Shown in pieces: positions 1 through 10,409 of a stretch of DNA of 64,000 nucleotides (position 1 is the first letter of the stretch; each line of letters begins with the position of its first letter). Under the pieces are notes generated by a model. That model saw only the letters and a program-made list of their open reading frames with translations. It did not search any database and was not told the origin of the DNA. This DNA is from Cohaesibacter sp. (GTDB lineage: Bacteria > Pseudomonadota > Alphaproteobacteria > Rhizobiales > Cohaesibacteraceae), in the NCBI GenBank assembly GCA_025210795.1, contig JAOAQZ010000037.1:1-64000 (forward strand), given 5' to 3'. The position numbers and the translations under genes were made by a program.

Positions 1-170
1 CATTCCCCGCAAAAACTCTACCGCAGTGTAGAAGATCACAAAACACGGGCCAGCCGCAACAATCCGCACTGTCTTACACACTAGCTCCAAAGTGTAGCAG
101 ATCAGAAAACACGGTCCAGCCGCAACAAAGACGTTGTGCCACCATCGCCGCCATCAGTGTAGCAGATCAG
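1..170 (-). CRISPR. Edge of a CRISPR array with type II-C-like repeats
   Basis: A 36-bp direct repeat occurs at 25-60 and 91-126, and a 15-bp partial copy at 156-170. Between them lie unrelated stretches of 30 bp (61-90) and 29 bp (127-155), and 1-24 is part of a further spacer. The 25-60 copy differs from 91-126 at three positions. Read on the minus strand, the repeat begins GTTGCGGCTGG and ends TGATCTGCTACACT. A GTTG start, a TGCTACA-T end, 36-nt repeats and about 30-nt spacers are typical of type II-C (Cas9) arrays, where the repeat end acts as an extended -10 promoter. The terminal repeat lacks its first 21 nt and abuts adhesin coding sequence. No cas gene is in the window; any would lie to the left. 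Two and a half repeats are too few for certainty. Confidence 0.72.
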
Positions 171-3100
171 ACGACGCTTACAGTGACTAATTGGGTGACA
201 TCAGCCTCGCCGTCATTGACATTGATAGAAAAATCATCTGCGTTGTTTGAGGGATCATGAGTGTAGGTGATTTTTGTGCCATCTACGGTGACCGTTCCAA
301 AATCTGCGCCATTGGGGCCTTGGGAATAGGTTAAGGACTGGTCGTCTGCATCCTGCCCCAAGAGGAGGGCACGATAGGTTTGGGAGGCACTGACCGAGAT
401 GTTGGTTTGACTTTCAAAGGCGGCATCACCGGCTAGTGTTCCGTGATTGGCTTGGGCCGAGCTGTCATTGGCGTTGCCGTTCATGGACCAGTGGCCTGCA
501 AGATTTTGCTCATTACCGGTAAGGCTCTGGTTCATGTAATTGTTGATCTCACTTGAGGAGCGGGCTTGCGACCAAATTCGCACCTCATCGATAGAGCCGT
601 TATATTCCTGATCAACGCTGACGCCATTGCCTGCTTGCATGTCGACCCCACCGATAATCAGCGCATCGTCACTAAGGGCACCATTGCCATCAAGACTTGA
701 GAGCTGACCGTTGGTCCAATTGCTGCCACTGCCATTCAAATAGCCGGTCAGATTGCCTGTTGTGCTGTCATAGACCATGGCGACATGGTGCCAGCCGATG
801 GGCTCGCCGGTCAGGTCCACATGGCTGCTTGCCTGATTGGCGGGAGCATTCGGGTCTGCATCATAGGCAAGGCTTAGATGGGTTGCGCCTGCCGTCTTTG
901 GCTCAAGCGCAATGGCCCAGCCGCGCTCGCCGCCGAGGGCATTGCCTTTGCTGACAATATGCTCGATAGAGGATGGCTGGACCCCGTCCCAATAGAACCA
1001 GGCTTCTACCGTGAAGGAGCCTGAGACCAGATCGGCAGCATCGACATCCCCGACATTGATATAATCCCCGACCCCATCAAGGGTTAGCACATGAGCGTTT
1101 GACAGGCCGGTCACGAGATCATTGACCGCGGTGATATTGACAGTCGTTGTCCCGCTTGCACTTTGCGCACCGCCAGAGCCCTGTGCGCCGCTATTGCCAT
1201 CACTGAATTGCCAGTCAATCGTCACAGATGCAGGCGGATTTTCAGAGATATTCTTGTAACTGATCAGGCGGGCTGCATTGTTAACCTGCGCATCCGTGGC
1301 ATTGGCATTGAACGTCAGCACCAATGTGCCTGCGCTATTGGTTGTCACCGTTCCAATGACGGTGCCAGAGAGACTAAGAGCATTGCCTTGGGTAAGAGTG
1401 GAAAGTCCGGTGCCAGCTTCAAACACATCCTCCGCATTGGCCCCGCCGCTGCGCATCAATGTTAGCGTTGCGCCATCAAAGTTTGAGGCTTCAAGCTCTG
1501 CATCTTTAATCTCGACATCGTCATCGAGCGTGACAGCTCCTCCCCCTTCGGTAAAGGAGACTGTGCCCCCCAGAGCACTATCCGCCGACAAGGTGCCATC
1601 TGCATTGAATTTAAGGGTCTGGAAGTCCGCTCCATCTGTATAGGTCAGCAAGAATTTGCCATCAGGCAAGACGACCAGATTCTGCCCTGTTTGGTTGCCA
1701 GCCTGCGACTTTAAAAATGCGACATTGGCATTAAAGGCGGTATCGAGACTGCCGCTGGCATCATAACGAAGCAACAGCACATCAGGATCACTTCCATGGT
1801 CCTGAGAGTAACCGGCGACAAGAATGCCCCCGTTATGGGCCACAACGCTTGCCCCTTGCTCATATTGAGAGCCAAAATCACCTGTCACAATGCCGGTATT
1901 ATTGGGGCCAAAACTGGTATCCAACGTGCCATCTGCGTTGAGGCGGGCCATGGCAAAGTCGCCATAATTGCTCTTAAAACCAACGGCGACCAGTTTTCCA
2001 TCAGCTTGCTGGAAGACATCAAGCGCCCGGCTGTTACCGCCCAAACCACTGATGACGGCAAGGCCAGTGCCCGCCCCGCTAAAGGAGGAATCCACCGTGC
2101 CATCGGCATTATAGCGCGCAAGGGTAAAGATATCGCCGCTTTGGCCCACAACGACTATTTTGCCATCAGCTGCTTGGACGATTATGTCTTTGGTAATATA
2201 GGGTGAGCCGATATTTTGGGTCACGATGCCATCGCCGCCACCAAAAGAGGTATCAAGCGTGCCGTCTGCATTATAGCGCACCAAGCCCAAATCGCCGTTG
2301 CTCTCCCCCAGCACAAGAAATTTGCCATCAGGTTGTAGCGCGATATATTTGCTTTGCTCGGAAAAGCCCAGATCGGTGGTGATGGTGCCGCTATTGGGCA
2401 CCCCGAAGGTGGGCGCATCATTCACCGCAGTAACAGTTATTTGCGCCGTTGTGGGGGTTGCATCGACAAGGCCATCATTATCGGTGGCGATATAAGTAAA
2501 GCTCGGTGTTCCGGCAAAATCGGCCTCTGGCACAAAATAGAGAGTGGCTGCATTGCCGCTGGCCGTGATCACGTCATCAATGCTGACTTGCGCCGTCAGG
2601 GCGCTGTTGGAATAAAGCGTGCCGCCTGATGGCAGGGATTTAATGGTGAAGTTGGCGATGGTGCCATCACTATCAGTGCCCGCCAGACCAATGGCAATAG
2701 AGGCTGCATCTTCCGCCCCTGTTGCGCTCACATCGGTGGCTGCTGGTGGTTCTCGCACGGTGATTGAGGCTGTGGCCGGACTGCCATCTTCTGCGCCGTT
2801 ATTGTCAAGAGCGGCAAAGGTGAAGCTGGTCCCGCCGCTAAAGCCTGCATCGGGCACGAAATAGACATCGGCTCCATTGGCAGAGGCATTGACGCTATCC
2901 CCCACCGCCAGCAAAACGGTAAGCGCGGCATTGGCATAAAGGGTGCCATTATTGGGCAAGCTTTTAATGGTAAAGGATGCCACCGAGCCATCAATATCAC
3001 TGCCTGCAAGGGACAGAGTGATCGAGCTTGCATTCTGGTTGCCAGTGGCGCTGGCCGCACTGGTCTCAGGTGCGTCATTCACCCCTGTTATGGTGACTGT

Positions 3101-4471
3101 TGCCGATTGAGAGACCGATCCGCCATTTGCATCTGCAATCTTGTAGGAGACCAATACAGTCTGGGTCTGGCCTGCCGAGAGAGACTGGAAGGCTGCATTG
3201 CCCGGATCAATTGACAATGTGTTGCCATTTCGCGTCACACCGCCTTGTAGCCCGCTGACCGAGGCTGCATCGACCGATAGGCTATCCCCGACATCGACAT
3301 CGCTTGCGCCAGCTAAAAGATCAATCGTGAAGGCCGCATCCCCTTCAGTACTCGACGCAGAGAGTGCAGCTGCCACCTTGGGCTGGTCATTCGAGCCGTT
3401 GACGGTGATTGTGACGCTCTGGGCAGCGCTGCTATTGGCACTGCTGGAGCCATCATCAATGGTCACGACAAAACTGAGGGTGACACTGTCGCCCGCCCCC
3501 ATAAAATCAAGCTCGGATGCTACGGCCTGATAGGTCCAGCCGGTGGACCCCGCTCCATTGGCAAAATTGGACAAGGCAGCATCATCAAGCGAGAAACCGG
3601 CCAGAAAGGCGTTGGTCTGCGCTTGCGTGAGCTGATGATTGTTGGAAAAGCTGGTTGCGGTGACCGAGCTACTGATCACGCTCGCTGACGGGTCATCCCC
3701 ATGGTCCGCATCGGCAAAGGTGATTGTGCCCGTGGCTTTCAGATTGTCGGCGCTATTGGAGACTTCGCTCACCTTGGTGATATAGATCCGGTGATCACTG
3801 CCGCCGACATGATCGACCCATGCAATTCCGACAGACCCATCTGCCATTTGCGTTAATGCGGGCGCCCGATTGGAGAAGCGTTCTGCTCCGGCTTCAAAGC
3901 CCTCATTCACCAATTGGGCAGCGCTTTGGGGGCTTCCCGCTGCATCATAGAGCCGCGCATAGACATCTCCGCCATTGCTAATCTGCCACGCAACAGCAAA
4001 GCCTCCATTGGAGAGACCAATAATGTTGGGGTGGTCCTGATCACCATTTGAGGCATCAACGATTATTACTTGCCCGGCAGTGCCATCTGCTGCAAAAACT
4101 TGTGCTTTCACATCACCGCCATCGATGAAGGTAACCACATAGCCGCCACCAGTGAGAGACGCAACACTCCCCCCGCCGCCAGCGCTGGAGAGCTGTATAG
4201 CCGCGCCATCCGTCGCTCCGGCCTTGGTATAGCGCTGGGCGAAGATATGACTATTGGCGTCTTGCCAGACGACTATCACCCCTTCATCCGCTCCGGATTT
4301 CCAGCTACTCATTTCAAATTCAGCACTGTAATTGAAGGGCAGAGACGTAGACTGCCAAGTTGTATTGGTTCCCGCAGAAACAGTCGCCCCATCTGGCGCA
4401 AAGGCTGAAAAACTGATGGTTCCGGGATTGTTACCGCTTAGCCACGCAAAGACCACGGTCCCGTCACTCAA
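167..4471 (-). pseudogene. Adhesin fragment: C-terminal repeats and LamG-like domain
   Basis: This is the longest undamaged stretch of the adhesin, about 1434 codons, and the frame stays open upstream to about 4700. The order is: a beta-propeller-like part ('LSNGGFAVAWQISNGGDVYARLY'-type repeats), VCBS/cadherin-like modules with VNDAP linkers, about six Delta-60-type repeats ('NADGTLDTSFG'), a further cadherin-like module, a LamG/concanavalin-like domain ('DYINVGDVDAADLVSG' to 'HWSMNGNANDSS'), and the start of another module that breaks off at 'LVTVSVV'. The TTG that opens the longest frame at 4471 is not a credible start. On its own this piece has neither an N-terminal export signal nor a secretion tail, so it is unlikely to be a working gene. 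Confidence 0.7.
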
Positions 4472-4804
4472 CTGCGTGATGGACTGGTTGAAATCCGGCT
4501 GGTTGAGAATATCTCCGGCAACGAATTCCGGCCCGACCTTTTGGCCGCTTGCGTCAAGTTGCTGGGCATAAATTATGCCGTAATTGTCACTCCAGGCGAT
4601 AAGAGAGCCACCATTGGACAGAGCTATAATCTGGGCGGAAACCTGATCAACAGATCCGTTATTAATAGCCGAGCGGGAACTTGCATAGCTTGTGCAATGC
4701 TTAATGGTTTTGCGCGACTGTCAGGTCTAACAATTCCATCACACTGCCCGTTTGGGCAGCGGATGTGATGACTGGAGCATCCTGAACGGCTGTCACCGTC
4801 ACAC

Positions 4805-5287
4805 TTAAGGTTTGTGCAGCAGATGTGGCTTCTGTGGTGCTGCCATCCTTGGATGCGGCTGTGACAAACAGATCAAAATTGCTATTATCATCCTGTGGGG
4901 CGTGATTTTAAGACCGGCCAATTGTGCTTGCGTCAGCGTTGCAACACCATTGGTAATGGCAATAACATCCCCTGCTGTATTGCTCAGGCTGCTTCCCACC
5001 GGAATATCAGAGATGGTGATGGCCGAAATAGTCTCGGTTAGATCGACCAATAACGGGGTAATGGGCAGGGCAATCGCACTGTCTTCATCACCGCTTGCAG
5101 CAGAGACGGCAAGGGTCGGTGCATCGGAGACTGCCGTCAGTGTGATGGTGCGTGTGAGGCTGACACTTCCACCCTTGCCATCAATCACGTCATAGCTGAG
5201 TGTTACCGGACCAGAGACATGCTGGGCTGGCTGGAAGGTAAAACTGCCATCAGGATTTTCGCTGACCGTTCCACTGGTGGACGCCAT
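4805..5287 (-). pseudogene. Adhesin fragment: cadherin-like module
   Basis: This continues the frame of the preceding fragment after the TAA at 5330. It reads through 'FQPAQHVSGPVTLSYDVIDG', a typical cadherin-like/tandem-95 module. A frameshift near 4906, at a CCCC run, then spoils the frame: the sense continuation, 'PQDDNSNFDLFVTAASKDGS', lies in another frame and runs to about 4715. Confidence 0.65.
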
Positions 5288-5329
5288 ATTGGCGATGGAC
5301 AGGCTATCGCCATCAATATCGGTGATATT

Positions 5330-6703
5330 TTACGTTAGATCGGCAAGGCTGAGACTATAGGCATTGTCTTCCGTGCCATCGGGCAAGGCCGCCTGAGCGG
5401 CAGATAGAACCGGTCCATCATTGGTGCCGGTAATTCTGACCGTCAGGGTCAGGGTCAAGGTAGCGCCTTGGTTGTCCTTGATGTCATAGGTGACGGTCAG
5501 GTCGCGGGTTGCTCCTGCAGCGATATCCTGAAAATCCCCATGGGTCGGGTCAATTGCGAGCTGGGTTCCCGTTAGCGTCATGGAGGCATGCAGAGCCAAG
5601 ACGCTGGCTGCATCAAGGATCAGCGGATTGGCATCATCCACATCACTTGCCCCTTGCATCAGATCAATACTAACGCTCGCCCCATCTTCAGTTGCAGGCA
5701 GGGTAAGGGGAGCAGCTCTTGGAGCATCATTGACCGAGGTCACAGCGATGGAGGCGGTTGCAGCTGAGCTGTCCTCAAGCCCTTCATTGTCAATGGCTGT
5801 ATAGCTTAGGGTCTGGCTGCCATTGAAATCCTGGTTCGGCACAAAATACAGGATTGCCGAATTGCCTGAGGCTGTTGCAAGCCCGCCTGCTACAAGCAAG
5901 GTTGTCAGCCCCGCATCTGCATAAAGTTTGCCATCGCTCGGCGCGGTCAAAATGCGGAACTGGGCCACCTGCCCATCAGGATCGCTGCCTGTCAGTTGCA
6001 CCGTAATGGAGGGGGCATCTTCCAGCCCTGTGGCCGTTGCGGCACTTGTTTCCGGGGCAATATTGGGCGGCGGCGGAGGCGGTGTTTCATCCTCTTGCGG
6101 GGCAGTCTCACTCTCTTGGCTGCCTTCTTGCGTTGCGGGATTACCAAACAGCTCATCAAAGCTGGAACTGCCCTCATCGCTGCCGGGTGAAGATGGCTGT
6201 TCAAAGGGTGAGAAGCCGCCAGAAGAGCCACCAAAGCCACTGGTGCTGGCGCTGCTGGTTACAAAGGGGTTGTTAAAAGACTGATCTTGCCCGCCCTGAT
6301 TTCCCTCGGGGATTGCACCGGTAGGTGGATCAGACTCATCGGAGAAGTCAAAAGAGTTGGAAGCAGTCTGACCAGAGCTACCACTTTGATCATTGAGATC
6401 ATCGTCCGCATTCCCAGACCCTGTATCACTTGATCCGGCACCACTTGGTCCTGCGCTGGCGAATTGATCGCCAGCCGTTTCTTGCGGGGTTGGATCACTT
6501 CCCCCTGATCCTACTGTTTGAGAATTGGCACCGTCGCCATTTTGTTGCTGGCCAGAGCTTGCTGGCTGGGAAGCTGCGGCAGGCGTATCGCTCTGCCCGC
6601 TTCCGCCAGCATTACCAGAGGATGCAGAATTTGCAGCAGACTGGTTTGCTGAGGACTCTCTGTTATTTCCTGCACCAGTATTTTGCTGGCTTGCAGAAGC
6701 CAC
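5330..6703 (-). pseudogene. Adhesin fragment: Ser/Gly linker and cadherin-like repeats
   Basis: The piece starts in a low-complexity stretch rich in Ser, Gly, Asn, Gln and Asp, passes a run of six prolines, and then enters cadherin-like modules ('LEDAPSITVQLTGSDPDG', 'SVNDAPRAAPLTLPATEDG'). It stops at an in-frame TAA (5330-5332); the same frame continues at once with 'NITDIDGDSLSIAN', a normal continuation of such a module. That makes the TAA a point nonsense mutation rather than a natural end. Upstream, the linker continues in other frames to about 6930. Confidence 0.7.
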
Positions 6704-7131
6704 CTCGACAGGCTGTGTCTCGCCAGATTGACTTGCGGCTCTTGCTCGGCACCGCTCCCAGTCTCGGAGCCTGCGTCAGATCCATCATCAGATCCCGTAG
6801 CTGTCGCCTCAGCACGGCCGCCGGCATCGGCAGTCTCCACCGATGTTTGAGAGCTTTCATCACCAGACGCCTGGGAGGACCCGCTCTCACTATTACCTGT
6901 ATTTTCTGTATTGCCTGAATTTTCTGCCCCCCATCATCCACAGAACCGTTCGACTGCTCCGCAGCACCCGCCGTGTCGTCCCCATTGCCTGTCTCTGCAT
7001 TGGCTACAGAGGCAACCTCTATTCGGCCTTCCGATTGGGAGACTTGCTCTACCGCATCTGCGGTTTGTTGGGCATTTTGCGCCGCTTTTGCCGGATCAAG
7101 TCCGGAGGCTAGATTTTGCGCAAGTGCCCAC

Positions 7132-8034
7132 TCAAATGCGCCACCTCGGCCACAATTTGTTTGGCATCATTTGCGGCTTTATCCGGGCTTCTGCCACTTT
7201 GCAGATTTTGTGCAATCGCTTTTTCAAACGCCTTAAGATTTTCGCCCCGCCCGCTTTGTCGATTGCGGTATCAAGCTGCCTGCCGCTGGATAAAGCCAGC
7301 GCCAGATTGTCCGGCGTTGCATCATTGAGGCTCTCTTCAAGATCGGTGTTGGATTTTGCCTTTTTGGCCGATTGCTCAATATTATCACCGCCTTGAAGTG
7401 CCTTGTTGAGGGATTTTTCAAGTGCAGCACTGTCGCCACCCACAGCAATCTCATCCAAGACCTCGGCAACACTGCTGCCTGAATTCAGCGTCGCCAGCAA
7501 TTTGCCCGTCGGACTTTGCTCAAGAAACTCATTTTCTTGTGCCTCTACGGCCTTTTTAAGCGCCACCTTGACTTTAGAGCTTTCGATTGCCTCTTGCACG
7601 GATTTGCCAACAGACAATTCCTGCACCAGTGTCTTTAGGAATTGGGCTGTCGCATCCGAACTGCTATCTGCCTCTTCCTCGCCTTTTCCTCTGGCTTTGG
7701 CGCCCTTCCCCCCGTCGCTTTCTTTGCCGCTTACGAGCAATTCAAGCAGTTTTAGCTCTTGGCTTTTTGGGGCTGTATTGCGCGAGCTTTCAATCAGGCT
7801 GTTAAAAATTCCAACCGCATGCTGATAGGCGTCGCTGAGGGTCAATCCCTTTTCAATTGCATGCAACAAGGCCTTTTTGAAGGATTGGGAGGCAGAGCTG
7901 ATATCAGCGTCTTTTGCACCTTCCTCTTTGGCTTTTTCAGAGATCAACTGGAGAATTTCTTCAAGAGCAGCGTCAACCGATGCATCGCCTGACGCTGCGG
8001 TAAGCAAGACTTGAAAATCGCTATTAAGAGCCAT
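7132..8034 (-). pseudogene. Adhesin fragment: N-terminal helical region
   Basis: This first readable piece of the adhesin (about 300 codons) is helical and rich in Ala, Glu, Lys and Ser. It begins MALNSDFQVLLTAASGDASV. It holds repeats of a motif like 'AIAQNLQSGRSPDKAAN' and 'ALAQNLASGLDPAKAAQ'; the last copies are readable only in a neighbouring frame, which places one frameshift near 7230 and another near 7135. After about residue 270 the frame shown is out of register and ends in unrelated sequence. No signal peptide is present, as expected for a type I secretion substrate. The N-terminal region of such adhesins often holds a retention module; whether this one does cannot be told by eye. 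Confidence 0.7.
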
Positions 8035-8337
8035 TGCCAATCCCTCAAGCAGCGAAGATCAAACATTACGACTACAAAAAACAAGATTAAAACAAACCAT
8101 TTCAATCACATAGAGTAAATGCAGCGTTTTCGATAAAGATGCTCTGGCTGATATCAAAAGCGGGATGTGCCACACCGATAGATTAATTTTTCCTTAATTA
8201 TCACGCAATAATGCTGAGTCAGGTTGTATTAATCCAGCCCAAACCCATCAAACAGTTTGGTTTTGTTGTGTTTTACGCGACGGTAACAGCTCATTTATGG
8301 TGTTTGTGGCCGCCAGCCAAGTGCCAAAGCCGGCATT
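8035..8337. other. Gene-free region upstream of the adhesin remnant
   Basis: About 300 bp lie between the adhesin start and the end of the next minus-strand gene. The stretch is AT-rich and would have held the adhesin promoter. A weak 6-bp inverted repeat (CCAAAC/GTTTGG) occurs near 8240-8270. No coding sequence or convincing terminator is seen. Confidence 0.4.
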
Positions 8338-9039
8338 CTACCCTTGCTTTTGGAGCTGCAAATGATTTTTTAGGCATGTGAATAGTGCCAGAAGATGGAA
8401 TAGGCACCAGCAGAAAATCCCAAAAAACTTGGCACTGTCTTCTAGATAGACAAAAGCGGGCAAAGGACTGTGAAAGACCAGATCAACAAAGATGGAAAGC
8501 GCCAGCGCACTCGATCCCAATGCCAGAATCCACCATTCTTGCTGGAAGATGAAGCGCCAGCTCGCCGCTGCATAAACAAGCGCCAACAGCATATAGGTGG
8601 CAATTACCAGGGGTTGGGGCACGCCAAGGGCGGGAAGTACTTTTTCGTGCACGAGAAACATATCATCAAGGGCAAGCCATCCTGTCAAAATACCTGCACT
8701 GAGCGCAAAGCGTGTGATAGCCTGACTTTTGGCAGCAGCAAAGAAGGCCATGCCAATAACAAGGCAGGCGGCTGCGGTGCCAGACCATAGAAGCAAGCCG
8801 ATGTTAGACACAAATCCGTAATATACATGACAGCAGGATGGAGCATATTGTGCCGCTGTGATGGTATCCAGAAACATCCATTTGGGCTCAGACCATGGCT
8901 GTAGAAACACAACAGCTAGCAATAAACACGGCAATAGCAAAAGCCCAAGAAGAATCGGGGTCATAGCCGCAGGTTGCCCCTCTAGCGGAGATTTAATAAC
9001 TCCCGCCAACCCGAGCTGATTGATGATATTGACGATCAT
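8338..9039 (-). CDS. Integral membrane protein of unknown function
   Basis: The product is 233 residues with about six or seven hydrophobic segments, starting with one at about 28-46 (LLGLLLLPCLLLAVVFL). Two acidic motifs lie in or beside membrane segments, 'LALDDMFLVHE' at about 130 and 'YLEDSAKFFG' at about 205, and their pairing suggests a buried polar or metal site. The family is not recognised. It is the last gene of a probable minus-strand operon (ATP-grasp, FemAB-like, flippase, this gene), 65 bp after the flippase, which suggests a role with that cluster's product at the inner membrane. A pair Cys-Cys in 'PSCCHVYYG' lies in a loop. No function is assigned. Confidence 0.7.
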   Translation of the reverse strand: MIVNIINQLGLAGVIKSPLEGQPAAMTPILLGLLLLPCLLLAVVFLQPWSEPKWMFLDTITAAQYAPSCCHVYYGFVSNIGLLLWSGTAAACLVIGMAFFAAAKSQAITRFALSAGILTGWLALDDMFLVHEKVLPALGVPQPLVIATYMLLALVYAAASWRFIFQQEWWILALGSSALALSIFVDLVFHSPLPAFVYLEDSAKFFGIFCWCLFHLLALFTCLKNHLQLQKQG

Positions 9040-9104
9040 GGTTTTGTGTCTCTTTCGATAATCTTGTCTTTTGACATCATGCCTTACTTAAATACCGCCA
9101 GATC

Positions 9105-10403
9105 CTACGCCCAGACCGCGCAATTGATGCCTGATTTGTGTTTGGCAGATGCCCACATAGCAATGGCGGTGAAGGCGGTTGCGGCCAGATAGCCAATCGC
9201 CACAATGGTCAGGCCATATTGAACGCCCCCTGCAATAAGTGCGATGGAGAGAAGCAACGAAGCGGCCAAGATGAGAACCACCCAGCGGTGATTTCTCTTC
9301 ATGCCCAAAATAGCAGGGGCCGGACCAAACAAAGCCCGGATTGGCAAGGTTGCCATAATGATGAGCAAAATTGTCTGTCCATTACGGAAGTCATCGCCAA
9401 ACAAGCCAAGAATATAGGGCCCCAGCAGGGCAATAGAAATCCAGGCAGCCAAGGCATAGACAAGGGTAACGCGGGTTGCAAGGCGGATCAGCTGTTTGGT
9501 TTCGTCGTTCTTGTGAGCAGCATTGGCTGAAAAGATTTTGGGCATTAAAAGGGAATAAAGGGCCTTCATGCCAAAACCTGCCAATTGGCGAATGCGAAAG
9601 CAGATATGAAGCAAAGCAATTTCAAAGGGCAAAAAGAACAGGCTTGCAAGCAAGATGTGAAGCTCGATGAAATAGTCCCACATAAGGGTGATCAAACTCC
9701 AGCTTGGTGCCATTTTCCACCAGCCTTTGCGCTCTTTCACACGCTCTTGCTTACTGCTATCGGCCTGCGGAGCCGTGTGTGGTTTGCGTGCCTGTAATGC
9801 GCGCCATTGGACCAGTGCTGCGATGGAGATAGCGGACGTTATCACTAAAATGAGTTGCCAGCTTTGTGCCTCTGGTACGGTCAAGGCAAGTATGGCGACA
9901 ACCAAAAGAACCAGGACTGGCCGCAGCAAAATTTCTGGCAGCTGCCCTGCAAACTGGTGCTGTAGCCCGATTAAGATACTGCCATGAAAATAGATAAAAG
10001 CCATCCCTATTGCCGTTGGGATGGCGAAAGGCAGGATCTGCGATAGATTATAGTCTCCTTGAGGGATGAGCGGCATTAAGAGCAACAGAGCGCCGCCAAG
10101 CCCTATACCTAGAAACAGGATCAGTTTGCGTCCATAAGCAATAAAGTGCGCAAGAACAGCTTTGCGTGACTGTTCTTGATATTCCGCCGCCATCATGGAC
10201 CCTATCGCCTGAAAGCCGCATGGCAGCAGCACAGACAACAGGCTTGCTATCGCCAGATAAAGAGAATATTGGGCCAGCATTTGCGGACCACACAGGCGCG
10301 TTATCATCAGCGTTGTTACGAACACGCAAATAGACCCGGCCACTCGGGCACTGGTCAGAAGCATCATTTGCGAGAACAGGCGCTGTAATTGCGGTCCGAT
10401 CAT
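9105..10403 (-). CDS. Polysaccharide/lipid flippase of the MOP superfamily (Wzx-like)
   Basis: The protein has 432 residues and about 12 hydrophobic segments spread over the whole length, with the layout of oligosaccharide-lipid translocases (Wzx/MurJ/MATE superfamily). It starts 'MIGPQLQRLFSQMMLLTSARVAGSI', with the first membrane helix following ('ICVFVTTLMITRLCGPQMLAQYSLYLA'-type), as in polysaccharide biosynthesis C-terminal/N-terminal families. It is expected to move a lipid-linked intermediate across the inner membrane. The gene begins 6 bp after the FemAB-like gene ends, so the two are surely co-transcribed. The partner genes point to a substrate carrying amino-acid or amide modifications. 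Substrate identity cannot be read from sequence. Confidence 0.8.
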   Translation of the reverse strand: MIGPQLQRLFSQMMLLTSARVAGSICVFVTTLMITRLCGPQMLAQYSLYLAIASLLSVLLPCGFQAIGSMMAAEYQEQSRKAVLAHFIAYGRKLILFLGIGLGGALLLLMPLIPQGDYNLSQILPFAIPTAIGMAFIYFHGSILIGLQHQFAGQLPEILLRPVLVLLVVAILALTVPEAQSWQLILVITSAISIAALVQWRALQARKPHTAPQADSSKQERVKERKGWWKMAPSWSLITLMWDYFIELHILLASLFFLPFEIALLHICFRIRQLAGFGMKALYSLLMPKIFSANAAHKNDETKQLIRLATRVTLVYALAAWISIALLGPYILGLFGDDFRNGQTILLIIMATLPIRALFGPAPAILGMKRNHRWVVLILAASLLLSIALIAGGVQYGLTIVAIGYLAATAFTAIAMWASAKHKSGINCAVWA

Positions 10404-10409
10404 GATCGC

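Larger units (their letters stand above)
167..8034 (-). pseudogene. Giant cadherin-like surface adhesin, decayed
   Basis: Reading on the minus strand, one ancestral gene can be followed across the whole interval by switching frames. It has an alpha-helical N-terminal region of about 300 residues, a Ser/Gly/Asn/Gln-rich linker, tandem cadherin/VCBS-like modules marked by VNDAP-type linkers, a series of 'LQPDGKFLV...RYNADGTLDTSFG' repeats (Delta-60 type), and a LamG-like domain near the C-terminus. Lesions seen by eye: frameshifts near 7230, 7135, 6930, 6710, 4906 and 4700, and an in-frame TAA at 5330-5332. The reading frame ends in a TGA inside a CRISPR repeat, in the middle of a cadherin-like module, so the C-terminal secretion signal expected of a type I substrate is missing. 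The start is ATG at 8034, with GAGGG about 9 nt upstream. No GGxGxD calcium nonapeptides were seen, so it is an adhesin rather than an RTX toxin. Confidence 0.8.

Noticed and set aside
167..8034. Reading the adhesin pieces as separate genes
   Set aside because: No piece after the first has a credible start, and each continues the next in fold and repeat pattern across a frameshift or stop.
167..8034. RTX toxin
   Set aside because: No GGxGxD nonapeptide repeats and no toxin domain are seen; the modules are cadherin/VCBS, Delta-60 and LamG types.
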